The position numbers and the translations under genes were made by a program. The notes beneath the pieces were generated by a model, which was given only the letters and a program-made list of their open reading frames with translations, was not told the origin of the DNA and did not search any database. Positions 1-10,200 of a DNA stretch of 22,740 nt are shown here, piece after piece; the first letter of the stretch is position 1, and each line of letters opens with the position of its first letter. Source of the stretch: Allomyces arbusculus (taxonomy: Eukaryota; Blastocladiomycota; Blastocladiomycetes; Blastocladiales; Blastocladiaceae); the NCBI GenBank assembly GCA_027604705.1, contig JADHYV010000148.1, positions 1 to 22,740 on the forward strand. Reading direction: 5' to 3'.

Positions 1-1772
1 GCCATGGCCGGGTCCTTCATGCTCGGCGCGACTTTCGACATGGCCGCCAAGTGGTAGACGTAGTCGACGCCCTGGACCGCCTGCAAGATCGTGTCCTGGT
101 CCATGATATCGCCATAGACAAACTCGACGTTCGCGTGCGTGACCAGGTGCGCAATATTGTGCAGGTACCCCGTCGCCAAATTGTCCAGGATCCGCACCTT
201 GTAGCCCAGCGCCAACAACTTCTCGACCAGGTGCGACCCGATAAACCCGGACCCGCCCGTGACCAAGGCGGTCGTCGCGTTCACCACCGGCACGGGCTCC
301 TTGCGCGTGAACGACAAGTCTGCACAGGGGTCCCGCGCGGCCGGGCGGATCACCGCGCGGTAGTCGCCCGGAGCCGTTGTCGGGACGACCGACGCGGTCA
401 AACCGAGCAGGACGAACGCGGCGAAGGCCAGGACCGCGGCAGCCAGGAGGGGCACGACGGGCGTCGAGGCGAGCCGCGACGCCGTGGCGGGGCGCGGGAG
501 CGTGTCAATACTGTCGCTATCGGCGTCAACGACGGCATCGGCCGCGTCCGAGAGCGGGATTTGGTCGCGCGGCGACGACGACGGAGCCGTGGCCGGTTCG
601 AGCCGCGAGCGTGTGGTCGCGGCGACCACAAGCGTCAGCGCCACGGCGAGCGCTGCGCGCGCAATGGGCGCAGAAGCAAATGGGGCCGACCATGCGGCGG
701 TCACGACGGCCGGGACAGAGAGCGCATGCGGGAGCGTCGACGAGGGGGATGCCGTGGCGACGGCGGCCGCGAGGGCGGTTGCGGCGAGGTGGCCGACCGG
801 GAGAGACGCGGGGATGCCCGTGCCGAACAGTGGCAGGACGAGAAGCACGGCAGCAGTTACCAACGGCGTAGGAGCCACGTCGCGGTCGTGGTTGGCGCGC
901 GACGCGAAGTACGGCGTGGCCAGGATGGAAAAGATCAGGACGGAGAGCGAAACGGCGGCCTGAATCGGGTGGACAGGCCAATACACGGCCACCAGGCTAT
1001 GGGAGCACAGAAAAGGGGGTCAGGATTCGGGTTGTATTGGCGGACGGCGGAAATGAAGCGGTACGTACATGACGGTCGACAAGACCAGAGCCCACCGCGT
1101 CCATGCGGGGTACGCCACGTCCGACGCCGCATGTGCAGTCCAGTGCTCGTCCTTGTCGTCGTGGTCAGCGACGTGGTGGTACTTGGAGCTCGACTTGGCG
1201 CACGTCGATTGGAGTGCCAACTAAAGAGACGGTTCAAAGTACGTCAGTCCACGTCGGAAATTCTGGGTGCCGCTGTCATCTCACAGCTTTAACAAAGCCG
1301 TACCAGTCCCACCAGAAAGACAATACTCGGGTGCACCGTCGTCAGCGCGACATGGTACGCAAGCGCCGCCGTGGCCACGCACGCGGCCACGCCAAACGAC
1401 TGCATCCTAGACGACGCGCCGGGCCATGGCCCGCGCGCACCCGTCCACCGGTGCGTGGCGAATTGCACCGTGGCCAGGGTTGCGAGATTGGCCGTGGCCA
1501 GCGTGAGCGCCTCGGGCCATCGCACCGCGGGCGTTGCGGGTGCGGGCGCGCCAGGGGCTGCAAAGTAGTTGGGCTCGTCGGGCGACGCCGCGAGTTGCAG
1601 CGTCAGCAAACTAAAGGGCACGAAAGGAAAAGATAAGTATGCGGTGCCGCAAGTAGACGGAACAGAGTGGAACGTGCACGAACAGCGAGTGCGTAATTCC
1701 GGCCACGACTGCGGCCGAGCTCGTCAGCGCCGGCGCAGACCACGGCGCGGAGCCGGCAGGGCTGGCGACCAT
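1..1772 (-). CDS. Polytopic membrane protein fused to NAD-dependent epimerase/dehydratase (copy L, 3' end outside window)
   Basis: Model: complement(join(<1..996, 1069..1220, 1304..1610, 1684..1772)); introns of 73, 83 and 72 bp with donors GTTCGT, GTACGG and GTACGT, in phases 2, 0 and 2. The start at 1772 has a CACCATGG context and gives an N-terminus matching copy R; the frame stays open upstream to about 2357, so a longer N-terminus is not excluded. Residues 1 to about 410 are mostly hydrophobic helices broken by Ser/Pro/Asp loops, including a clear segment just before the enzyme domain. From about residue 428 comes a Rossmann start, [13 protein letters not shown], then the RILDNLATG and YHLAAMSKV motifs typical of extended SDR UDP-sugar epimerases/dehydratases. 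The catalytic YxxxK lies beyond the window. Likely role (inferred): membrane-tethered nucleotide-sugar conversion. The exact substrate is unknown. Confidence 0.85.
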
Positions 1773-2412
1773 GGTGGTGTGCGGAGCGGACTTGAGGGGC
1801 GGCAGGCAGCAGGCAGAGGCAGCGGTAGTAGGTGCAGAGCAGGTACAGCGGTGTTGCAGTTGTCGCTCCGGTCCAAGTTTACACCAGGCGCAGCGCTTGC
1901 ACGTCGACGGCGGGGAAAACGAACGGGGAGGAGAAGAGAACCGTCGGCTGGCAGATTCGCGTTTTTGGGGGTCGGGCGTGTGTGCCTCCTGCTGGCAGAG
2001 ATTGGCGTTGGCCTTGGCGCCGTCAAGCGCCGGCGCGCGGTCGTTGCCTTTCCGCCTCGTCCGGGGTGGTGTGCGTGGCGAAGGAAGCGGGGGCGGGAGG
2101 AGCGCGCGACGGCTGGGTGGCGAAAGGGCGAGTGGAGCGGTGGCGCTGCACCCGGATGGAAGGTGCGAAGGCATGGGTGCCACAAGGAAGACAAAATTAC
2201 GTCCGATCCGAGGCCTCTGATTCGTCATGGGCAAGTGCGTGGCCGTGCGCGCACGGTGGGCGCAGCCTCCGTGCGCAGCGGTGCGCAGTTTGGGCAGGTC
2301 AAGCACTCCTGTCATCATCTTGGGTAGACGACTTGTCTCTCTAATCTCCATTGGCACGCTGGCTTGAAAATTGAATAATTTTCGGCCAAACGTGACGCGT
2401 CTTGGTTATCTT

Positions 2413-2427
2413 GGCCAATCCTTGGCC
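2413..2427. repeat. Inverted repeat GGCCAA-N3-TTGGCC
   Basis: Perfect 6-bp arms separated by three bases, in the spacer between the DUF707 gene and copy L. It contains a CCAAT pentamer. It could be a dimeric transcription-factor site, but only one copy is seen and function is a guess. Confidence 0.35.
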
Positions 2428-2446
2428 GTGTGCGGCAGCGGACCAG

Positions 2447-2460
2447 CGAGCTCGAGCTCG
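2447..2460. repeat. 14-bp perfect palindrome CGAGCTCGAGCTCG
   Basis: Self-complementary over 14 bases, 20 bp from the GGCCAA inverted repeat. No function can be assigned. Confidence 0.3.
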
Positions 2461-2610
2461 GCACCAGTCGACGCCGAAGGCACATTGACGAGCTGTCCAA
2501 GCGGATTGATAGCATTTGAAGCGATTCGGTTGGCAGTGGTCATCATAATAACGAAAGCATAATCCCAGACCTAGAAGAAAATAATACATTTTCGGCGTCC
2601 TCGGACTCTA

Positions 2611-4483
2611 TCACACCATGCGCGGGTACCACCACGGCACGCTCACCATCTCCCCCATCTCGCCAGGTTCCTCAAAGCACGTATCTTGCCTTGCCGCATG
2701 CCGCGGCCGCATCTCGCCAAACGACACGTACTCGTGGAACACGTCGCGGCGCTGCAGCCGCGCACAGAAGGCCGACCGCACCGCGGCAGCCCAGGACCCG
2801 CCGCCCAGCAGACCCGACTGCACGTGCGCACAGAACCAGTCGATCAGGTCTCCCGTGGCTTTCGCCTCGCGCACCTTCTTGTCAATACTGCCGACAAAGG
2901 TCTTGGTGTCGAGATGCTTCATCGGAAACGCGTCGAGAATCGAAAAGCGGCAGTATCCCATCGAGCCTAGAGACAGGGTGGTAGAGGGTGCGTGTGAGCG
3001 AGGTCGTGGTGGTGGGAAGGATGGGGGGGGGGGGGGGGTGGAGAACGTACTGCACACGGGGTAGAGCATGTTGTCGACGCCCCACGACGAGGACGTGTCC
3101 CACGGGATGAGGGTCCATGCGCACGCGTAGGCGCCGCGCGACACAACTATGAAGACAGTAGAGGCACATACAGTGAGCATACCATGCTCGCAGCCGAAGA
3201 GCGTGAACCGGGAGTAAAGATGGTGCAACATACTCGGCGCCATCATTTCAATGAAATCTAGCGCAAAGCGAACACACAGGTAAATCAGTCGCTGCAACTC
3301 GACTCGTCTGGCCATGAAGAGAAAAGAAACCCAGCGTACTCGACCAATGCCCGACCGCAAACAGCGGCACGCGCTTCTCAATCTGCCCTTGGTCAAAGTG
3401 CTCGCCCATGGTCAAGGCTGACTGCGCAAAGTGCACGTTGTACTTTTTCATGGCCTCGGTCGCATCCACCGGGTCCCAGCCCAAGTCGATGCTCATATCG
3501 TCGTCGAGCATCCAGATATAATCGTAGGCGAGAGCGACTTCGGGCGGAACAAACCGCTTGACGAACCAGAATTTGGCTTGTCCGCGCGCGCGCACGGTCG
3601 TGACTTTCGGGTACCAGTCAAACTCGGTCCAGGTGCTGTTGTCCCACAAGCACAGCAAGAACGCGAAATTGTCGAGCCCAAATTGGTGAATCAGCTTGTT
3701 CACGCGGCGCTTCGAGGACTGGCCGGCAGGGACAACCACGAGACCGAGTTTGCGCTCAGTGCCGAGCGGCTCGATATTGGTCGGGTCCGAGTCGAGGAAG
3801 AAGACGTCCGGGTCGGCGCGCGACCGATAGTGGTGGAACACGTCGGTGCTGGCTACGGCCGTCGCTGCACGGTCGACTTGTTCTTCTTGCATGGGCTCAA
3901 ACTCATCCGAGCCGTCGTCAGTCTCGTCCGACTCGGCCGGTGCGGCGGGCGGGAACCACTCGACGTTGGGGTCGACGAGCGGCACAACGACTTCGACCGG
4001 TTCGGCAGGCGGCGACGGTGCCGCGGCCGCATCACTGTCACCATCGGCTGAGACTGCGCCCGTCGGCACCGCAAATGGTGGTTCCGCTACCGCGGACGGC
4101 GTTGCACCCGCCAGGTCGTTGGCGGTCGCTGCAGGCGTACTCGTGCTTGACGGTGCCGACGTGGCTGCGAGCACGACGAGCAACACGATGAGCGCGGCGA
4201 CGGCCGAGAGCAAAGCGCGGCGACGGTGCGGGCCAGACGTGGCGTTACGCAGCAGCTTGCGAAGAGGCGAGCTGGGCGCAGCTGAGGCGTGGCCGCGTGG
4301 TGCCGTCTTGGGCAGGAGGGACAAGTCGAGCGAGCCGCCACGGGCAGGAGTACCGTCGACGGGATTGCCGGCGGCGTCGAGGTGCAGGTCGTCCTCGAGG
4401 TCGAGCGGCACGAGTGTCGGCGACGGCGACGTGGACCCGCCAGCATGGGCAGCGCGGCGCGCGCGGTGGTCAGCGGGCAGCAT
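2611..4483 (-). CDS. DUF707-family type II membrane protein, putative glycosyltransferase (copy A)
   Basis: Model: complement(join(2611..2966, 3051..3146, 3234..3257, 3340..4483)), 539 residues, all introns in phase 1 (84, 87 and 82 bp). One exon is only 24 nt; it rebuilds the family motif SNFIEMMAPIVSRGAYACAW. The start ATG at 4483 has a GCACCATGC context. Order: Ser/Pro/Asp-rich cytosolic tail (1-88), one hydrophobic anchor (about 90-107), a long Ala/Pro/acidic stem, then the DUF707 core from about 245 (KLGLVVVPAG, GQAKFWFVKRF at 301-311, LDDDM at 326-330, then the exon-spanning MAP...CAW motif and a WGVD motif). The C-terminal part is Cys-containing and ends in VPWWYPRMV. DUF707 (PF05212) occurs in plants, some bacteria and protists. 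Plant members are often labelled lysine-ketoglutarate reductase trans-splicing related, but the fold looks glycosyltransferase-like, with DDD as the likely metal/nucleotide site. Substrate unknown. Divergent from copy B. Confidence 0.85.
3023..3038. repeat. G16 homopolymer inside an intron
   Basis: Sixteen consecutive G on the plus strand, C16 on the coding strand, in the last intron of DUF707 copy A, about 12 bases after its GTACGT donor. A slippage-prone tract; its length may be a sequencing estimate. Confidence 0.9.
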
Positions 4484-4877
4484 GGTGCGGTTGCGCTTGC
4501 GGAGGTGGGGGGGAGGAGAGAAGAGGTAGGATACGCGGCTTGGCCGAAAATCAATATTGTGGTCGGCCCGACGTCGAGGTGGAGCAGACGAGACGTGTGG
4601 CGACGCCCGCCGAGCATGCTGATGAGGCGTTGGGCGCAGCGCAAGGTCAGGCTAGCGCAACGCACGCCATCCGAGGACCGAGAACACGGCTTCTGATCCC
4701 AATCAGCCGTCATGTGGCTCGACCCGCTGCCCCGCCGACACGACGCACCGTCACGAAGTGACACGCCGCCTTGTGTCCTCTTTCCTCCCTTTCCTCCCTT
4801 TCCCTATTTCCCCTCTCCTCTCTCTCCGCTCTCCCCTCCCTCCCCACACCCACTGTACCACCGCTAGCATCATCGTC
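4484..4877. promoter_or_regulatory. Shared divergent promoter region of the two DUF707 genes
   Basis: A 394-bp spacer separates the two start codons, so both promoters must lie here or overlap the genes. A CCAAT pentamer sits at 4699-4703, within TGATCCCAATCA. From about 4771 to 4855 the plus strand is almost pure pyrimidine (CT-rich), as in many fungal 5' leaders, and it runs to just before the copy B start codon. No clear TATA box. The arrangement suggests co-regulation of the pair. Confidence 0.55.
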
Positions 4878-6719
4878 ATGGCGACGGCGCTGCGTTCACC
4901 CGTCGCCGGCCCCGACCGCGAGCCCGCCAGCACCGTGGCCGGCACGCACGACCCCTTCCTGCCCGCCTCTGCGCTCCACAAGCTCTCCGCTTCAACAAGC
5001 CCGGCCCACCGCATCAAGCGCCTTGTGCACCGCCGCTGGCCTGCACTCGTCTTTGGCCTCGCTTTACTGGCTGCCGCCGCGTTGATGCTGCGCTCCAACG
5101 CGGCGTCGCCCAGCGCATCGCTCGCCGACCGGGTCGCCACATCAGTCGCGCCATCCAGCGACATTCCTGCCGCGCCAGTCGACCCCCACGGCATGACGGT
5201 CGAAGTCGCCACGCAGCGCTTGCTCATGCACCCGCCGCCGGCCTCGAGCGCCTTCCGTTTCTTTGAGCGCGAGCCGGGCAACTACGGTCACATCATTCGC
5301 GGCTCGGCGCCGCGCGACCCGCCACTTGACCGCAAAATGGGCCTGCTTGCCATGACCGTGGGCGCCACAACCCCGACCAAGACCGTGCGCCGCGTGCTCA
5401 GCGCCTTTGACTCTGCTGCGTTTGATATCATGCTGTTCCACACGGACGACAATTACGCGCATGTCTGGAGCAAGGTGCCGGGCTACGAGCGATGGACCGC
5501 CGTGCACGCGACCGGCCAGTCCAAGTGGTGGTTTGCCAAAAGGTTCCTCACACCCATGGTCGTCGAAAATTACGACTTTGTGCTTGTCTGGGACGATGAC
5601 GCTGTGCTCAAGGGGGACTGGGTGCCGGACCACCTTGTTGCGCTGCTCAAGTCGCTCGACGTGCATTTTGCGCATCCCGACATTGTTGCACCCGGCGAGG
5701 ATGACGCGCGGACGACCAACGAGGATGAGGACTTGCAGACGACCAGCATCATCAGCCCCTCGTCCACGCGCGTCAGCGAACCGGCAGCGTCAACGCACGC
5801 TGCGGCAGCCAAGACGAACATCACGGCAGCCAATTTGACCGAATCCGCACCAAGTCCCGGCATGTACACGACGCGTATCGGCACGTCGTTCCCCGTCTTC
5901 TCGCGCGCCGCCTGGCCGTGCGCGTGGCGCCTCATCTCCTATTCGGGCGCGTCCAACGCGGCCGCCTGGTACCCGACGTGCGCAGCGCACGGCCTTTGCC
6001 GGTTCGCTGCCATTTCGTCGTTCCCCGTCGGCCGCCGCTCCTCCGAGGAAGCACCGCAAGACGGATCGGGTGACGCGCACATGCAAATGCTCTGCGGCGC
6101 CCTGCAGGCATCTACGACTGCTGGCACTGATGCGGCCGCGGTCCCGTTCTACCACGTTGCCGACACGATCGACATCCCGCGGCTCCCCTCCCCTGCACTC
6201 GCGCGCGCCGCTCGCGAGGCTAAGCGTGAGCGCGAAAAGAAGCTCGAGGAACTCGCGCACAAGATGCATATCACCGTGCCCGAATTGCTCGACGAACTCG
6301 ACGAGTCGAACGCGACCGCTGAGGCCCACCCGGACATGGCCTCCGTGACAGCGCCGCTCGATATCGCGCCATGGCGCGCCAACGCGCGCGTCCGCGCCAT
6401 GTGCGCGACCTGGTCGAACCCGCCGCGCGTGTCGCTTCGCGCGATTCCCGTCAACGAGACGGAGGCCGCAAAACACAAGTGCCCGGACCGCCGTTGGCGC
6501 AAGGTGCGCAGTTTGCCGTGGTGGGCGGACCAGGTGCAGTCGCCCGCGGACGCGCGCGCCGTGGGGGCCCCTCCGGAGCGGATGGGGTTTGTAATGGCGC
6601 GGGAGCGCGAGATGGCGAGGATGCGTGCGCTTAAGGGGTTGATTGATGAGGAGCGCCGGCGAGTGCGCGAGATGGGCCGGATGGCCAAGTGGTATGGCGC
6701 GCCGTACGGGACGCGATAG
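4878..6719 (+). CDS. DUF707-family type II membrane protein, putative glycosyltransferase (copy B, intronless)
   Basis: Single exon, 613 residues. The ATG at 4878 (GTCATGGCG) is chosen; the frame is open upstream to about 4758, but with no ATG and in pyrimidine-rich leader. Order: short cytosolic tail, one hydrophobic anchor (about 54-71), stem, then the DUF707 core from about 153: KMGLLAMTVG, GQSKWWFAKRF (213-223), VWDDDA (237-242) and VFSRAAWPCAWRLI (340-353). Between the DDD motif and VFSR lies a roughly 60-residue acidic, Ser/Thr/Ala-rich insert with two NxT/S sequons (NIT, NLT). After the core comes a charged, probably coiled-coil stretch (about 440-465, REAKREREKKLEELAHK), then a Cys/Trp-containing tail with VRSLPWWADQV, which echoes VPWWYPRMV at the end of copy A. 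Role inferred as Golgi glycosyl transfer; donor and acceptor unknown. Copy A is spliced and this copy is not. Confidence 0.88.
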   Translation: MATALRSPVAGPDREPASTVAGTHDPFLPASALHKLSASTSPAHRIKRLVHRRWPALVFGLALLAAAALMLRSNAASPSASLADRVATSVAPSSDIPAAPVDPHGMTVEVATQRLLMHPPPASSAFRFFEREPGNYGHIIRGSAPRDPPLDRKMGLLAMTVGATTPTKTVRRVLSAFDSAAFDIMLFHTDDNYAHVWSKVPGYERWTAVHATGQSKWWFAKRFLTPMVVENYDFVLVWDDDAVLKGDWVPDHLVALLKSLDVHFAHPDIVAPGEDDARTTNEDEDLQTTSIISPSSTRVSEPAASTHAAAAKTNITAANLTESAPSPGMYTTRIGTSFPVFSRAAWPCAWRLISYSGASNAAAWYPTCAAHGLCRFAAISSFPVGRRSSEEAPQDGSGDAHMQMLCGALQASTTAGTDAAAVPFYHVADTIDIPRLPSPALARAAREAKREREKKLEELAHKMHITVPELLDELDESNATAEAHPDMASVTAPLDIAPWRANARVRAMCATWSNPPRVSLRAIPVNETEAAKHKCPDRRWRKVRSLPWWADQVQSPADARAVGAPPERMGFVMAREREMARMRALKGLIDEERRRVREMGRMAKWYGAPYGTR

Positions 6720-7267
6720 ACGGACGGACAAGTCAGGACGGTGTAGATTCGACGGTTAGTGGTATGTAATCGAATTGTCAGTTGTTTGTCTCCAAGGTTG
6801 TTGCGCGCGCGCTTTGCAACGCGAGGCTGAAGTGGATGAAATGGCCGGCGCACCTATTTTGTGCGCAACGCGTCGTCAGTCGGTTCTCACACGTGTACAC
6901 CCACGCCGTCTGGACCAGCGTGCAACGCCGCCGGGCGCAAGACACCATCACTTTCGGCGAGGTTGATTTGCACGCTTTTTGCGCGCCGCCCCCGCGCGCG
7001 CACACTGGTTTCGCCACTCTTCGGCTTCTCGGCTGGGCTGGCTGGCGCGCAACTCGCGTGCACCGGTTCGCCGTCTACAGCCCACCGACCCTGGTGCACC
7101 TCCCTCACTCCTTCTCCCATAGACCTCGATAGACCCGCGACGCCGTCAACGCGGCCGTTCGCCAGCTTCGTTCTCGTCCACCAAGTCTCGACCGCCCACG
7201 TAACGTCTCGCTCGCTCGCCCGCCCGCCCGCTCGTCACGCCAACGTTGCCGATTTATCCGCGGAACC
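6720..7267. other. Intergenic region between DUF707 copy B and mucin-like gene 1
   Basis: No gene is supported. The first 60-80 bases are AT-richer and contain TGTAAT-type elements, fitting the 3' end of copy B. A short inverted repeat (GTTGC...GCAAC) lies near 6798-6820. About 7090-7250 is rich in C and T and leads to the ACCATGATGG start of the mucin-like gene, fitting its promoter and leader. Confidence 0.5.
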
Positions 7268-10200
7268 ATGATGGCGCGAGCTGCACGCCGGCGCGGCGCG
7301 CTCGCTGCAGTCCTCTTGGCCGCGCTGGTCCTGGCTATTTTACTCGCGCCGACTGCACGCGCGCTCGTTATCGGCGGTGGGGGCGGTGGAGGTGGGGGCG
7401 GTGGGGGCGGTGGCGGTGGGAAGCCGTCCACGACGAGTACGTCTCGCGCATTGCGCTGTTTGCGTTGGTGATTGGATGGGTGATTGATCGACCGCCACCC
7501 TTTTTGTTGCAGCCGTGACCGTCCCTCCCACGACAACGACCACGACCACGACGCAAAAGGCAACGACCGCGACGACAACGACCGCGACGACGACCCAAAA
7601 GCCTCCGACGACGACGACAACAGCAACGGTGGTTCCGACAACGACAACGACGACAACGACAACGGCGCGTCCGACGACCAGCTCGACACTGACCAGCACA
7701 CAACAAACGACGGCAGTCACGACCAGCAGCGTATTGACGACCGTGTCCACGACGAGCCATGGAAACAGCACGCAGACGACGCAGACCACGGCCAGCACGC
7801 AATCGACGGCGGCCAGCACGCAGACGACCGTGCCCAGCAGCAGCCAGACCACCAGCACGCAGACCACCAGCACGCAGAGCACCAGTGCGCAGAGCACCAG
7901 CACGCAGACCACTCAGAGCACGCAAACTACCGCGACCACGCAGAGCACGGCAAGTACCGCGTCGACGTCCAGTTCCGCAGCCACCACGGTAACGAGCGTG
8001 GCCGGGAACAGTACGGCAACCAGCTCCAGTTCCGCGACGCTCACGACCAACAGCACGGCCACGACCGTGTCGACGGCGTCAAACGACTTGACTTCGGCCG
8101 CCGCATCGACCCAGACCTTGCTCTCGACCACGGCCATTCTATCGTCGACCGCGGTTTCGGAGCCGACCATCAGCGCGAGCACGGCGTCGACCGCAAGTAC
8201 GGCGAGCATTTCGGCATCGATCAGCTCGGATTTGTCCACCAGTACAGGCGCGACGGTGCTGACTGATTCGGCCACGGTTACGAGCACGACGGGTGCGTCG
8301 CGGCACCACCGCTTTCCATCCGCGCGCCATTTTGACTCACCAATGTCTCCCACCCAATTTGACAGAACCGACGACCAGTACCGCAAGCGGCACGGGTGCG
8401 CTCTCCACCAGCTCCGAGTCGATCAGCGGCAGTGTGGCGGTCACGACGGACTCGACTAGCAGCAGTGCAGCCGCTACGACCGCGCCAGATTCGCCGGCGA
8501 GCACGGCCGGCTCAGTGACGTCCAGCAGCACCGATTTCACTACGAGTGTGCCGCCCGCGACAACATTATCGACGAGCGAAAGCTTTACGGCCACAAGTGG
8601 AACGCTCAGTGCGACTGATGTGACGAGCAGCACTGCCGGGACGGCAACAAGTGCGCCACCCGCCGCAACCGACTTGACATCGAGCAGCAGCAGTGTTACC
8701 GCTAATTTGACGTCAAGCAGCAGCAGCGACACCGTCACGAGCGCGACGCAGAGCACGTCTGACTCGGCATCGAACAGCAATGGCACTGCAACCACAAGCG
8801 CTGCACTTAGCACGACCGATGTGACAAGCACAACGGCCGCGCCGCTCACCACGACTGACTCGACGAGCAGTTCTGGCACGGTCACGACCAGCGCGGCCAT
8901 CAGCAGCGACTCTGCCAGTACGAGTACGTCGCCAACGGCCACGGATTCGTCAAGCAGCAGTGCCGTGTCTACGACCGAGCCGCTGGCCACGTCTGTACCA
9001 ACTTTGAGTAGCAGCAGCGACGCCATCACGAGCGCAGCGCTCAGTACGACCGATTTGGCGAGCAGCGGCAGTGCAACGGTCACAACTCCGTCACCGGCCG
9101 CAACGGATTCGGCGAGCAGCCCTTACGCGGCGAGCGCAACAGATTCGGCGAGCAGCAGCGCTGCAGATACGACTGTCACGACGGCTGAGTCTTTGTCGAG
9201 CAGCACTGATGTGGCCACAAGTACGGCGACCAGCACGGCGGAAATGACGAGCGACACTGTTACGGCCACGAACGCACCGCAGAGTACGATTGACGCGCCG
9301 CCGAGCGACATTAGCACTGCAACAACAAGCGCGGCACTCAGCACGACCGATTTGACGATCAGCAGCGGCGACGCAACTACGGCCACGTCCGCGCCGCTCC
9401 CTACGTCCGACTTGACGAGCAGCACCGATGCGGCCGCTTTTACCAGCTCATCGACGGATTTGCTATCAAGCTCCACCGACTCAGCCACGGCTACGTTTAC
9501 CACCAGCGATGCTGCCACGGCCACGTCGGCCACTTCGACAACTGATTCGCTTTCGAGCAGTGACGCTTCGACAAGCACGCCGACCAGCACGACGGATTCA
9601 TTCTCGACCAGCGACGCTGCGACGAGTACGCTATCCAGCACGGCAACAGATAGCGCGAGCACCTTGAGCAGCACCGATGCTGCCACGAGCGCGACTGCCG
9701 CGCCAACTGGTGCGGTTGAGTTTGGTTCCATTCGCAGCGCTGAATTTGAGCATTTTGACTCAATCCTTGCCTTCCTCGACGTGCTTTCGCGCCTGTAGAT
9801 TCGGAGACTGGTACCGAGACCAGTGTCGCAACCAGCGAGACAGGGTCGATGACTGCGACGAGCTCTGGTGCGCTCTCAATCCGCACTTTGTTTCGCTCCG
9901 TCTGCGGGTGGAGACTCACTCCAAGCACTGCGTTTGTGATTTAGACGCATCGTCGGTCACGGACCTGACCACGGCCACGGCCGCTTCGACGCAAGACTCG
10001 ACCTTGTCGGCCACCAGCACGCAAGACTCGGCCGCGCTTACGTCCACTGACGTTCTGACCACGCCCGCGCCTACCACGTCCGCCGAGGACTCGAGCTCGT
10101 CGGCATCATCCTTGTCCACCGGTGAGCAAATCACGACGTTGTCGCAGGAGACCGACTCGGCCACGCTCACGGCCACCAGTTCCGACGTGCCCCCCACGTC

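Larger units (their letters stand above)
1773..2610. other. Intergenic region between two minus-strand genes
   Basis: No gene is supported here. About 1773-2340 is GC-rich, open in several frames by composition only, and would hold the promoter and 5' leader of copy L. About 2340-2610 is clearly more AT-rich and follows the stop of the DUF707 gene at 2611, fitting a 3' untranslated region. No strong poly(A) signal stands out. Two small palindromes lie at 2413-2427 and 2447-2460. Confidence 0.5.

Noticed and set aside
1773-2357. Upstream extension of copy L
   Set aside because: The frame is open only because of high GC. The composition is Arg/Pro/Ser-rich, the paralog has no such extension, and the ATG at 1772 has a good context.
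7484-8266. Asp/His/Asn-rich plus-strand frame
   Set aside because: It is the shifted frame of ACGACAACGACC repeats in exon 2 of mucin 1. The Thr frame joins to the signal-peptide exon and to exon 3 in phase; this one does not.
7340-9731. Long minus-strand open frames opposite mucin-like gene 1, rich in Val, Ala and Leu
   Set aside because: They are mirror images of repeated Ser/Thr codons (ACG, AGC, ACC, TCG), which rarely give stops on the other strand. They end inside exons, cross intron borders and show no domain.
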